A stretch of 36,808 bases of DNA from a bacterium (GCA_021157605.1 JAGGWG010000021.1:1-36808), one strand, 5' to 3'. Counted from the first letter of the stretch, positions 14,586 through 22,172 are shown. Notes: generated by a model not told the origin, from the letters alone. Translations and numbers: made by a program.

Positions 14586-15987
14586 ATTTTTGGCTGTTGG
14601 ACCCAATCCCGGCAAAGATTTAGTGGCCAATGAAGGAGGTGTTTTTTGGGCGCGCTACCCTATAAAATCCCCTCTTATTACTGAAAAAACAGATTTGATA
14701 GCAGTTTTAAAGAAAAAGGCAAAACCATTGTTGAAAAAGGGGGATATACTGGCAATTTCAGAAAAGGTAGTGGCTATTTGGCAAAAGAGATCTTGGCCTT
14801 TGGGCGAGATTGAACCTTCTTTTTGGGCTAGGTTCTTAAGCCGTTTTGTCACTAAAAGCGACAAGGGAATCGGTATTTCTATACCTGAGACTTTTGAGTT
14901 GGCTATTCGCGTAGCTGGTTTGTGGAGGATTATTTTGGCTTCTATCTTTTCGGCTCTAACCAAACCATTAGGTATAAAAGGAGTTTTTTACCGGATTGCC
15001 GGACGCCAAGTTGCGATGATTGACGGTCCGGTAGATTATGCTTTGCCTCCATATAATCGTTATGTTTCTTTGGGTCCCAAAGATCCCAATGCAAGCGCTG
15101 AATCTATCAGCGAAAAATTAGGTTTTCCTTTAGTGGCTATTGTTGATGCTAATGATTATGGGATTGAAGTTGTGGGAATGAGCAAAAATCTTTTGGTTAA
15201 CCGCAGAGTAATGGTTCGTCTGCTTAAGGGTTTACTCAAAGATAATCCAATGGGGCAGACAGATGAGCAGACACCTTTTTTAATTTTGCGGAAAATATCT
15301 CGCTATAAAAAAGAAACACTAAATCTTGTGTTTTTAGGTGATCCCGGGGCCGGAAAAGGAACTCAAGCGGAGATTTTAAAGCAGAAATATGGTTTTAATC
15401 ATTTATCACCCGGTGATCTTTTCCGCAGGGAAATGAAAAAGGGTTCGAAAGTAGGGCAGATAATTGCCAGAAGATATAAAAAAGGCGAGCCTCAGCCTAA
15501 TGAGATAGTCAATCGTTTAGTTTTTAAAAAAGTAGAAGAGATTTTTAAAAAGAACAAACCTAAAGGTATTATTTTTGATATGTATCCCTTTAATCGAGTT
15601 CAGGCTCAAGCATTAAGGGGTATAGAAAAGGAATTCCATTTAAGTTATCCCTTAATTTTTTGGTTTAATGTTGATTCTAAAGAAGTAGTAAGACGGCTCA
15701 GTAAACGTTTAGTTTGTAGTAGTTGTCAAAAGGTTTTTATGGCTAACAAACTTTCTCAAGGTCTAAAGACTAAAAGGTGTCCTATTTGTAAAGGGCGGTT
15801 AGTTCGGCGGGAAGATGATTCTGCAGAAATTATTCGTAAACGAATCGCTTGGTATCAGGATATAAAAAAAGAACTCCGTTCTTTCTATTCTGTCTATCCT
15901 TTCTGGTTTGAGATAGATGCCAATCCTTCAGTTGAAAAGGTGGCGCAGCAGATTGAGCAAAAACTAAAACCTCTTTTAAATGTCTAA
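14575..15987 (+). CDS. CofE-like / adenylate kinase fusion protein
   Basis: This 470-residue protein has two parts. Residues 1-235 resemble F420-0:gamma-glutamyl ligase (CofE) family proteins, with GDILAISEKVVAI (56-68), DGPVDYALPPYNRYVSLGP (150-168) and VAIVDANDYGIEVVG (187-201). Residues 248-470 are adenylate kinase: P-loop GDPGAGKGTQ (255-264), AMP site S-P-G-D-L-F-R, a zinc LID with C381, C384, C402 and C405, and REDDSAEIIRKR. The usual G-F-P-R-T loop reads MYPFNR (336-341), so the arginine that contacts AMP (R88 in E. coli) is Phe339. The gene overlaps secY and map, the standard adk position. The N-terminal domain's substrate is unknown; F420 synthesis is not implied. Confidence 0.85.
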   Translation: MKSKFLAVGPNPGKDLVANEGGVFWARYPIKSPLITEKTDLIAVLKKKAKPLLKKGDILAISEKVVAIWQKRSWPLGEIEPSFWARFLSRFVTKSDKGIGISIPETFELAIRVAGLWRIILASIFSALTKPLGIKGVFYRIAGRQVAMIDGPVDYALPPYNRYVSLGPKDPNASAESISEKLGFPLVAIVDANDYGIEVVGMSKNLLVNRRVMVRLLKGLLKDNPMGQTDEQTPFLILRKISRYKKETLNLVFLGDPGAGKGTQAEILKQKYGFNHLSPGDLFRREMKKGSKVGQIIARRYKKGEPQPNEIVNRLVFKKVEEIFKKNKPKGIIFDMYPFNRVQAQALRGIEKEFHLSYPLIFWFNVDSKEVVRRLSKRLVCSSCQKVFMANKLSQGLKTKRCPICKGRLVRREDDSAEIIRKRIAWYQDIKKELRSFYSVYPFWFEIDANPSVEKVAQQIEQKLKPLLNV

Positions 15988-16738
15988 GCTTAATCCTTCT
16001 GAATCAAAAATTCTACGCCAAGGGGGTAAAATATTGGGCAGAATCTTAAAAAGGCTTTTGTATTTAGCTGCTCAAAAGAAAACAGGAGACGAAATTGAGG
16101 CAGAAGCTGAAAAATTGATTAAAGACGCCGGTGGTTTTCCTGCTTTTAAAGAAGCAAAAAATGCAAAGGGAGAATTTTATCCTGCGGCTATTTGTCTTTC
16201 TCTTAATGAAGAAGTAGTGCACGGGCTTCCTTTTGGTAAAAAAATTTATGCCGGCGATTTGGTTAGTATAGATATAGGTTTGCGCTACAAAGGTTTAGTT
16301 ACAGATATGGCTTGGACTATTTATGTTGAGGGTAAGGATAAAAAAGTTAAAAGAATGCTTAAATTCAACCAGTTAGCTTTAAAAAGAGCTATCCAAAAAG
16401 CGCGTCTGCCTTATTTTGTTGAGGATATATCTTTAGAAATAGAAAGGACAGCTCAGGAAGCAGGAGTGGTTCCTGTAGCTGATTTAACAGGTCATGGTGT
16501 TGGCCATTCCTTGCATGAACCGCCAGCAGTTTTTAATATTTTTCCGGGAAAAAGAAAAATTGTTTTAGAGGAGAATAAGGCTTTGGCAATAGAACCTATA
16601 TTTGCTCTTAAAGAGTATAAGGGGTTGCACACCAAGGGGGGTTGGGGTATAATAGCACCTAAGGGAGTTTTAACTTCCCATTTTGAGGCCACAGTTATAG
16701 TTGGTAAAAAGCCGGAGATTATTACTCCTTTGCCTTGA
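15980..16738 (+). CDS. map: Methionine aminopeptidase, type I
   Basis: This is a metalloenzyme that removes the initiator Met from nascent proteins. It has 252 residues, normal length. The metal ligands are visible: Asp in S-I-D-I-G, Asp in V-T-D-M-A, His in G-H-G-V-G-H, Glu in A-I-E-P-I and Glu in H-F-E-A-T. The substrate-pocket His is in V-V-H-G-L-P. The start overlaps the fusion gene by 8 nt; AAAAACTAA lies 12 nt upstream. Its TGA stop is part of the -35 box of the infA promoter. Confidence 0.97.
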   Translation: MSKLNPSESKILRQGGKILGRILKRLLYLAAQKKTGDEIEAEAEKLIKDAGGFPAFKEAKNAKGEFYPAAICLSLNEEVVHGLPFGKKIYAGDLVSIDIGLRYKGLVTDMAWTIYVEGKDKKVKRMLKFNQLALKRAIQKARLPYFVEDISLEIERTAQEAGVVPVADLTGHGVGHSLHEPPAVFNIFPGKRKIVLEENKALAIEPIFALKEYKGLHTKGGWGIIAPKGVLTSHFEATVIVGKKPEIITPLP

Positions 16739-16763
16739 CGCTTCTTTTTTTATCTGTTAAAAT
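16735..16763 (+). promoter_or_regulatory. Promoter of infA-rpmJ-alpha operon
   Basis: TTGACG (16735-16740) is followed after 17 nt by TAAAAT (16758-16763), with an extended TGT just before it. The -35 box contains the map stop codon. The predicted start is about 9 nt before the infA ATG at 16779, so the leader is too short for a normal SD. Confidence 0.7.
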
Positions 16764-16778
16764 CTTATCGTTTTTGAA

Positions 16779-17006
16779 ATGAACAAAAAAGAAGAAAAAC
16801 TGGTTTTGGAAGGAAAAGTTGTTGAAGCTTTGCCTAATGCTACCTTTAAGGTAGAGATTGAAGGCGGGCAGGTAGTTTTAGCTTATCTTTCCGGAAAATT
16901 GAGAAAATTCCACATTAAAATTTTAAAAGAAGACCGAGTTTTGGTTGAATTTTCCCCTTATGATTTAGCTAAAGGGAGAATTGTTAGACGTCTGGAGAAA
17001 AAATAA
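16779..17006 (+). CDS. infA: Translation initiation factor IF-1
   Basis: IF-1 binds the 30S A site during initiation. It has 75 residues forming a single OB fold. Family segments are [20 protein letters not shown]-x-x-I-x-I-L-x-x-D-x-V-L-V-E-x-S-P-Y-D and G-R-I-V-R-R. It has a separate promoter 15 nt upstream and no SD. It is first in a run with rpmJ, rpsM and rpsK, as in many bacteria. Confidence 0.97.
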   Translation: MNKKEEKLVLEGKVVEALPNATFKVEIEGGQVVLAYLSGKLRKFHIKILKEDRVLVEFSPYDLAKGRIVRRLEKK

Positions 17007-17015
17007 GCAAAAACA

Positions 17016-17159
17016 ATGAAAGTTCGCGCCAGTGTCAAGAAAATTTGTGCCAAATGTAAAATAATCCGCCGTTCTAAGCGGGGTAAGTTTTCTAAATCCA
17101 AGAAAAAAGTTGTAATGGTAATTTGTCCCAATCCCAAACATAAACAAAGACAAGGTTAA
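17016..17159 (+). CDS. rpmJ: 50S ribosomal protein L36 with an internal insertion
   Basis: L36 is a small zinc protein in the large subunit. It begins [15 protein letters not shown] and ends [11 protein letters not shown], matching the family at both ends, with zinc ligands CxxC (residues 11 and 14), Cys37 and His42. It has 47 residues instead of the usual 37-38 because about ten residues rich in Ser, Lys and Arg (around residues 20-31) lie between the two halves. It starts 9 nt after infA and ends 12 nt before rpsM. The frame is open and intact. Confidence 0.95.
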   Translation: MKVRASVKKICAKCKIIRRSKRGKFSKSKKKVVMVICPNPKHKQRQG

Positions 17160-17171
17160 GTAATTATTAAT

Positions 17172-17555
17172 ATGCGTATTGCTGGTAAAGATTTGCCCAA
17201 AGATAAAAGACTAGAGATAGCTTTGACTTTTATCTATGGCATAGGTCCTTCTTTGGCGCGAGAAATTATTCAGAGTGTGCAAGTTGATCCGGGAAAAAAG
17301 ATAAAAGAATTAACCCCAGATGAGGAGAAGAAAATCCGTCATTATATAGAGAAAAATCTAAAAATAGAAGCAGACTTAAAGTTAGAGATAGAAAGAAATC
17401 TACGTCGCCTGAAAGATATTCGTTGTTATCGGGGAATGCGTCATTTAAGAGGATTACCTGTGCGCGGGCAAAAAACTCGTAAAAATGCGCGGACACGAAA
17501 AGGAAAGAAAATTACTGTAGGCAGTGGAAGAAATAAGCCGCCAGCTCCTAAATAG
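17172..17555 (+). CDS. rpsM: 30S ribosomal protein S13
   Basis: S13 bridges the subunit head to the 50S and contacts P-site tRNA. It has 127 residues. The N-terminal [10 protein letters not shown], the helix-hairpin-helix [11 protein letters not shown] and the C-terminal [19 protein letters not shown] are diagnostic. It is the standard neighbour of rpmJ and rpsK. Confidence 0.97.
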   Translation: MRIAGKDLPKDKRLEIALTFIYGIGPSLAREIIQSVQVDPGKKIKELTPDEEKKIRHYIEKNLKIEADLKLEIERNLRRLKDIRCYRGMRHLRGLPVRGQKTRKNARTRKGKKITVGSGRNKPPAPK

Positions 17556-17573
17556 ATTTAATTAACCGGTACT

Positions 17574-18002
17574 ATGGGTAAAATGAGAGTAAAACAAGCA
17601 AAAAGTGCTAGCGCTGAAGAAAAGCAGTCTCTTTTTGTTAAAAGAATCAAGAAAAAGGTTAATGAAGGCAGTATTTATATCCAAAGTACTTTTAACAACA
17701 CTATTATTACTTTAACCAATAAGAAAGGTGAGGTAGTTTTTTGGTCATCTGCAGGAAGGTGTGGATTTAAAGGCACCAAAAAAGGTACTCCCTATGCTGC
17801 CAGTGTGGTGGCTAATACTGTGGCTGAAGCTGGCAAATCAGTTGGTTTACATAAAGTAAGTATTTTTGTTAAAGGTGTGGGTCAAGGAAGAGATCAGGCA
17901 TTGCGCACCTTGGTAGCTGCAGGTTTTGAGGTAGAGGAAATTAAGGATTTAACACCTGTGCCTCATAATGGGCCCAGAGCCAAAAAACCTAGACGGGTAT
18001 AA
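17574..18002 (+). CDS. rpsK: 30S ribosomal protein S11
   Basis: S11 lies on the platform at the mRNA exit. It has 142 residues with a lysine-rich N-terminus of about 25 residues. The family core is S-T-F-N-N-T-I-I-T-L-T, G-F-K-G-T-K-K-G-T-P-Y-A-A and the C-terminal L-T-P-V-P-H-N-G, followed by a basic tail. It is 18 nt after rpsM and 18 nt before rpsD. Confidence 0.97.
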   Translation: MGKMRVKQAKSASAEEKQSLFVKRIKKKVNEGSIYIQSTFNNTIITLTNKKGEVVFWSSAGRCGFKGTKKGTPYAASVVANTVAEAGKSVGLHKVSIFVKGVGQGRDQALRTLVAAGFEVEEIKDLTPVPHNGPRAKKPRRV

Positions 18003-18020
18003 AAAATCTAATTATAAAAA

Positions 18021-18725
18021 ATGGCAGAAGAAACAACCACAGAAGAAAAAGCAGAAACAACATCAGAAGCTGCTTCCTCTGAAACAAAGGGAGCAGGTTT
18101 AAGGTTTATGAAATCAAAGGGTGTTTGCCGTAAATGTCGACGTTTAGGAGTGAAGCTGTTTTTAAAAGGAGAAAAATGCACTTCTGCCAAGTGCCCCTTG
18201 ATTAAAAGATCTTATGCTCCGGGTCAGCACGGGCAAAAGCAGACAAAAATATCTGATTATGGTCGTCATTTACGCGAAAAACAAAAACTGGTTTTAATCT
18301 ATAGCTTAAAAGATCGTCAGCTTCGACGTTTGATTTGGAAAGCTAGCCGTAAAAAAGAGAATACAGAAGAGGAAATCATTCAGGCTTTAGAGAGAAGGCT
18401 TGATAGCACAATCTATCGCTTAGGTTGGGCACTTTCTCGTCGTCAAGCGCGCAAATTGGTAAATGGAGGTTTTTTCTCTGTTAATGGTCGGCGGATTGAC
18501 AGGCCGGGTTATTTAGTCAACAAAAAAGACAAAATTTCTCTTTCAGAGAGAGCGAAAAACTCCAAGCTTTTTAAAAACATTATTTTGCCTTATGCCAAAG
18601 AGGCAGAAGTACCTGCTTGGCTCAAAAGAAAAGAAACTGAGGCAGAGGTTTTGCGTTTTCCTCAAGCAGAAGAGGCGCAGCTCAATGTTGACCTTTCTTT
18701 GGTAATTGAGTTTTATAAAAGATAA
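18021..18725 (+). CDS. rpsD: 30S ribosomal protein S4, zinc type with N-terminal extension
   Basis: S4 nucleates 16S assembly and takes part in decoding fidelity. It has 234 residues, about 30 more than usual, from an acidic Glu/Thr/Ser-rich N-terminus. A zinc knuckle follows (CRKCRR ... C-T-x-x-K-C, about residues 36-60), then Y-A-P-G-Q-H-G and the S4 RNA-binding domain R-L-D-S-x-x-Y-R-L-G-W ... R-R-Q-A-R-K-L-V-N-G-G-F-F-x-V-N-G. It lies between rpsK and rpoA, as usual. Confidence 0.96.
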   Translation: MAEETTTEEKAETTSEAASSETKGAGLRFMKSKGVCRKCRRLGVKLFLKGEKCTSAKCPLIKRSYAPGQHGQKQTKISDYGRHLREKQKLVLIYSLKDRQLRRLIWKASRKKENTEEEIIQALERRLDSTIYRLGWALSRRQARKLVNGGFFSVNGRRIDRPGYLVNKKDKISLSERAKNSKLFKNIILPYAKEAEVPAWLKRKETEAEVLRFPQAEEAQLNVDLSLVIEFYKR

Positions 18726-18740
18726 AAACTAAGTTTAGTT

Positions 18741-19697
18741 ATGGAAATTTCACTACCTAAAATTGTTCAGGTTAAACAAACTAAAGATTCAGGAGTTTTT
18801 GAAATTGCTCCTTTGTTTCCTGGTTATGGGATAACAGTGGCTAATTCTTTACGAAGAGTTCTTCTTTCTTCTTTGGCTGGAGCCGCAGTTGACAGAGTGA
18901 AGATAAAAGGGGTAGAGCATGAGTTTTCTACTCTCAAAGGGATGAAAGAAGATGTTTTGACATTTCTTCTCAATTTAAAAAATTTGAGAGTAAAGATTGT
19001 TAAAGATGAAGCTGTTTTAACACTTGAAGTTAAGGGGCCCAAAGAAGTCAAGGCTAAAGATATTAAAACTCCAGCAGGGGTAGAGGTAGTTAATCCGGAT
19101 CTTTATCTAGCCACTCTTAACAAAGAGGGCGAACTAAAGGTTTTAATTTATGTGAAGAAAGGCATTGGTTATATTACCCAAGAAGAAAAAACAGAAGAAG
19201 AGAAAGCTAAAGGTGAGAGCCGCGAAATAGGTGTAGTTCTTTTGGATAGTCTTTTTAGTCCAGTGAAAAAAGTTAATTTTGAAATTGAGTATATGCGAGT
19301 AGGGCGTAGAACTGATTTTGAAAAAGTTGTTTTAACTGTTGAGACTGACGGCAGTGTTGCTCCCAAAGAAGCAATAAAACAGGCAGCCAAAATTTTAGCT
19401 GATCATTTTGCTGTTTTGTCAGACATTAAAAAAGAAGAAAAGGTTTCTGTGGAAGTAGAGGTTGATAAGAAGGAGGAGAAAAAGCAAGCCAAAGAAGATG
19501 AAGTAAAAAAGAAGCCTATTGCTGAACTTAATTTTTCTACCCGCACTACCAATGCTCTTTTGGCTAATGGGATAAAGACTGTGGGTGGACTTTTGCGCTA
19601 CTCAGAGGAGAAAATGAAAGAATTGGAAGGATTGGGCAATAAAGGAGTTAAAGAAATTTTATCTAAACTTAAACGCTTAAAATTACTTAAAGATTAA
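18741..19697 (+). CDS. rpoA: RNA polymerase subunit alpha
   Basis: Alpha dimerises to nucleate RNA polymerase assembly, and its C-terminal domain contacts UP elements and activators. It has 318 residues. The N-terminal domain contains F-x-I-x-P-L-x-x-G-x-G-x-T-x-x-N-S-L-R-R-V-L-L-S-S-L near residues 23-47. A K/E-rich linker (about 225-255) leads to the C-terminal domain with R-T-x-N-x-L-x-x-x-G-I-x-T-V-G-G-L and the helix-hairpin-helix G-L-G-N-K-G-V-K-E-I. There is no SD; AAAAACTAA lies 8 nt before the ATG. Confidence 0.97.
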   Translation: MEISLPKIVQVKQTKDSGVFEIAPLFPGYGITVANSLRRVLLSSLAGAAVDRVKIKGVEHEFSTLKGMKEDVLTFLLNLKNLRVKIVKDEAVLTLEVKGPKEVKAKDIKTPAGVEVVNPDLYLATLNKEGELKVLIYVKKGIGYITQEEKTEEEKAKGESREIGVVLLDSLFSPVKKVNFEIEYMRVGRRTDFEKVVLTVETDGSVAPKEAIKQAAKILADHFAVLSDIKKEEKVSVEVEVDKKEEKKQAKEDEVKKKPIAELNFSTRTTNALLANGIKTVGGLLRYSEEKMKELEGLGNKGVKEILSKLKRLKLLKD

Positions 19698-19707
19698 TGA
19701 AGTTGTT

Positions 19708-20193
19708 ATGCGTCACCTAAAGAAAAGGTTGAAGTTTTCCCGTCCAGCTAAGGAATCCAAAAGGCTTTTACGCAACCTTTTGGCTAATTTAATTTTGTAT
19801 GAAAGAATTAAGACTACAGAAGCAAAGGCAAAAAAGGCAAAGGGTTTATTGGATAAGTTAATCAATATCGGCAAAAAGGGTAATCTTTCTGCCTATCGCC
19901 AGCTTTTAAAGTTTTTTTACATCAAGGAGCCGGCTAAAAAAATTATTGAAGATTTAGCCAAAAGATATAAAGATGTAAATTCCGGCTACAGCCGCATTAT
20001 CCGTTTGCAAAGACGGAAAGGAGATGGGGCCGTGGTGGTTATTTGGGAGTTGGTTGAGGCTAAAAAAGAAAAAAAAGTTGCTAAAACCAAAAATAAAACA
20101 GCAACAAAAAAGAAGAAGGAAAAGGAAAAAGATAAAGTGGCTTCTTTGCGATCAACAAAAACAAGCAAGAAAACTTCAGCAAATAAAAAGTAG
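19708..20193 (+). CDS. rplQ: 50S ribosomal protein L17 with lysine-rich tail
   Basis: L17 lies near the tunnel exit. It has 161 residues; the first 115 match the family (M-R-H-L-K-K-R-L-K-F-S-R, L-L-R-N-L-L-A-N-L-I-L-Y-E-R-I-K-T-T, A-K-x-A-K, G-Y-S-R-I-I-R-L). The rest is a K/T/S tail of about 45 residues, probably disordered. It lies 10 nt after rpoA and 3 nt before rplM. Confidence 0.95.
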   Translation: MRHLKKRLKFSRPAKESKRLLRNLLANLILYERIKTTEAKAKKAKGLLDKLINIGKKGNLSAYRQLLKFFYIKEPAKKIIEDLAKRYKDVNSGYSRIIRLQRRKGDGAVVVIWELVEAKKEKKVAKTKNKTATKKKKEKEKDKVASLRSTKTSKKTSANKK

Positions 20194-20196
20194 AAT

Positions 20197-20643
20197 ATGG
20201 TTAAGGAACGTAAAGAAACAAAACATTTTAAAGGTCCAATTGTCAGGAATTGGTATTTGTTTGATGCTTCAGAGTTCTACTTGGGTCGTTTGGCAGCTCA
20301 GATAGCGGTTTTTCTTATGGGTAAACATAAGCCTGTATATTCACCCCATTTAGATTTGGGTGATATTGTAGTGGTTATTAATGCGCAAAAAGTGAAAGTA
20401 AGCGGCAGGAAGATGGAAGAGAAAAAGTATTTTCGCCATACTGGTTATGTCGGCCATTTGAAAGAAATAAATCTCAAAGAATTGCTAAAAAGGAAACCTG
20501 AAGAAGTTATTTTTAGGGCAGTTAAAAATATGTTGCCTAAAAATAGGTTACAGAAGAAAAGATTAAAACGGCTCAAGATTTTTACTTTAGATAACCATCC
20601 TTATAAAGAACAAAAAATAGCTGTAATTAAGCCAGAAAAATAA
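20197..20643 (+). CDS. rplM: 50S ribosomal protein L13
   Basis: L13 is an early-binding large-subunit protein. It has 148 residues. Family features are W-Y-L-F-D-A-S-E-F-Y-L-G-R-L-A, G-K-H-K-P-x-Y-S-P-H-L-D-L-G-D, V-S-G-R-K-x-x-x-K-x-Y-x-R-H-T-G-Y and A-V-x-N-M-L-P-K-N-R-L. It is paired with rpsI, as in most bacteria. Confidence 0.97.
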   Translation: MVKERKETKHFKGPIVRNWYLFDASEFYLGRLAAQIAVFLMGKHKPVYSPHLDLGDIVVVINAQKVKVSGRKMEEKKYFRHTGYVGHLKEINLKELLKRKPEEVIFRAVKNMLPKNRLQKKRLKRLKIFTLDNHPYKEQKIAVIKPEK

Positions 20644-20651
20644 AAAAGATA

Positions 20652-21071
20652 ATGCCTAAAAAAGGGATTAAAGTTACAAAAACTCGTTATGTGGAAGCAA
20701 TAGGCAGACGCAAAGAAGCAACTGCCAGAGTAAGATTTACTAAAGGTAATGGCAGATTTTTGGTAAATTTGCAAAAAGTGGAGAGTTTTTTTAATGATAT
20801 TTTTGCCGCTAAAAATTTGATGCTTGCTCCTTTGGTTTTGGTCAAGATGGAAGATAAATTTGATATCTCTGCTAAAGTCAGAGGCGGAGGTAAAAAAGCC
20901 CAGATTGAGGCTATAAGGCTGGGTATAGCTCGGGCTCTAGTCAAGATTGATGAAAGCTTAAAACCTACTTTACGTAAAGCTGGGTTTTTGACTCGTGATC
21001 CAAGAGAAAAAGAACGCAAAAAATATGGTCTCAAGAGAGCTAGAAGAGCGCCGCAGTGGTCAAAGCGATAG
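20652..21071 (+). CDS. rpsI: 30S ribosomal protein S9
   Basis: S9 sits in the head; its C-terminal arginine touches P-site tRNA. It has 139 residues. It contains A-I-G-R-R-K-E-A-T-A-R-V-R, V-R-G-G-G-K-K-A-Q-x-E-A-I-R-L-G-I-A-R-A-L, R-K-A-G-F-L-T-R-D-P-R and the C-terminal W-S-K-R tail. It starts 8 nt after rplM. Confidence 0.97.
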   Translation: MPKKGIKVTKTRYVEAIGRRKEATARVRFTKGNGRFLVNLQKVESFFNDIFAAKNLMLAPLVLVKMEDKFDISAKVRGGGKKAQIEAIRLGIARALVKIDESLKPTLRKAGFLTRDPREKERKKYGLKRARRAPQWSKR

Positions 21072-21091
21072 AAAAAGATAAATTATTTTTT

Positions 21092-21412
21092 ATGCTTATT
21101 TCTACTTTAGAGAAGATTCCCAACAGGGAAATTGTTGAGGTTTTAGGAATTGTGAAAGGAAATACAGTTAGGGCTCGTTGGTTTGGTGCTGATGTTTGGG
21201 CGGGATTGAAGCAGATTGTGGGAGGAGAGATAGGAAGTTATACTTCAATGATTGATCGGGCTCGGGAGGAGGCTTTAAAAAGAATGGCCAAAAAAGCAGA
21301 AAAATTAGGTGCCGATGCCGTAGTGGGCGTCAGATTTACCACCTCTTCTATAATGAGTGGAGCGGCAGAGATTTTAGTTTATGGCACAGCGGTGAAGTTG
21401 CGGTCCAAATAG
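21092..21412 (+). CDS. YbjQ/UPF0145-like heavy-metal-binding-fold protein
   Basis: From ATG 21092 it has 106 residues. The pattern I-V-E-V-L-G-I-V-x-G-x-x-V-R-A, a GGE-I-G-S-Y-T-x-M-I motif and A-R-E-E-A-x-x-R-M-x-x-x-A-x-x-L-G-A-D-A-V-V-G-V-R-F near residues 63-90 matches the YbjQ (UPF0145) family, whose function is unclear. A GTG at 21056 would extend it and overlap rpsI, but family members start close to the ATG chosen here. It is last in the infA-rpsI run and converges with tmk 16 nt away. Confidence 0.75.
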   Translation: MLISTLEKIPNREIVEVLGIVKGNTVRARWFGADVWAGLKQIVGGEIGSYTSMIDRAREEALKRMAKKAEKLGADAVVGVRFTTSSIMSGAAEILVYGTAVKLRSK

Positions 21413-21428
21413 AATTTTAAGAGTTGTT

Positions 21429-22061
21429 TTAAATAATAGAGCGTTTTTTGAGTTCTTTTAAGACTAACTGATGGATTTTTACAGGTGATTGATGGCCGTT
21501 TAAGACAACGGCTTTTTTGGGGTTCTTTTTTGCCCAGACAAGGTATCCTTTTCTTACTTTTTGATGAAAATGCATATTTCTGCTTTCAAAACGATCCTTT
21601 TTGTCTTTTTTCCGCCTAAAGCCTTCTTTTGGATCAATATCAAGGATAAAGACAATATCTGGTTCTATACCTAATGTGGCAATAGAGTTTATTTTCTCAA
21701 TAGTTTCTGTTTTTATGCCGCCAGCATAACCCTGATAGCACCAAGTAGAAATTGTGTAACGGTCGCTAATAACTAATTTATTGCTTTTTAGAGCAGGAAG
21801 GATTATTTCGGTAATATGCTGGGCCCGGTCAGCGGCAGAAAGCATAAGTTCTGTTATGGTATAAATTTGAAGTTGTTTTTGGTGAAGCAGAATTTTTCTC
21901 AGCCTTTTTCCCAAAGGAGTGTCTCCCGGTTCTTTAGTAAATAAAACCTTTAAGCCTTTTTTAGAAAGGTACTGCTTGAGGAGCTGGATTTGAGTGGTTT
22001 TCCCGCATCCTTCTATTCCCTCAAAAACAATAAATTTCCCCTTATTTTTCTTTTTTGCCAT
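21429..22061 (-). CDS. tmk: Thymidylate kinase
   Basis: It phosphorylates dTMP to dTDP for DNA synthesis. It has 210 residues. It shows the P-loop F-E-G-I-E-G-C-G-K-T-T-Q (about residues 13-24), E-P-G-D-T-P-L-G near residue 46, I-S-D-R-Y (the DRY/DRF motif, about 97-100) and a basic LID segment rich in Lys and Arg around residues 148-158. Its promoter -10 box is 6 nt before the ATG, which predicts a leaderless mRNA. It is divergent from the AbrB-ABC operon. Confidence 0.93.
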   Translation of the reverse strand: MAKKKNKGKFIVFEGIEGCGKTTQIQLLKQYLSKKGLKVLFTKEPGDTPLGKRLRKILLHQKQLQIYTITELMLSAADRAQHITEIILPALKSNKLVISDRYTISTWCYQGYAGGIKTETIEKINSIATLGIEPDIVFILDIDPKEGFRRKKDKKDRFESRNMHFHQKVRKGYLVWAKKNPKKAVVLNGHQSPVKIHQLVLKELKKRSII

Positions 22062-22067
22062 TGTTTA

Positions 22068-22096
22068 AACATAGCAATTTAATCTTTTTTTCTCAA
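22068..22096 (-). promoter_or_regulatory. Promoter of tmk (leaderless arrangement)
   Basis: On the minus strand TTGAGA is followed after 17 nt by TATGTT, with an extended TGC before it. Only six nucleotides (TAAACA) separate the -10 box from the ATG at 22061, so transcription should start at or next to the start codon. Confidence 0.7.
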
Positions 22097-22117
22097 GGAA
22101 GTTTTGGCAATGTTTAC

Positions 22118-22146
22118 TTGACAAAATATTCATGTAAGAGTATTTT
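22118..22146 (+). promoter_or_regulatory. Promoter of the AbrB-ABC operon
   Basis: A perfect TTGACA -35 box is followed after 17 nt by TATTTT. The predicted start is about 25 nt before the ATG at 22178. The transcribed leader holds three 9-nt direct repeats at 22146-22172. Confidence 0.75.
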
Positions 22147-22172
22147 AAGAAAAGTAAGAAAAATAAGAATTA
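22146..22172 (+). repeat. Three tandem 9-nt repeats, possible operator
   Basis: TAAGAAAAG, TAAGAAAAA and TAAGAATTA follow one another directly between the -10 box and the ATG of the AbrB-like gene. Regular spacing and position suggest a binding site, possibly for autoregulation by the AbrB-like protein, but low-complexity A-rich drift could also explain it. Confidence 0.4.

Noticed and set aside
21056-21091. GTG start for the YbjQ-like gene
   Set aside because: It overlaps rpsI and adds 12 residues not matching the family; ATG 21092 fits known N-termini.
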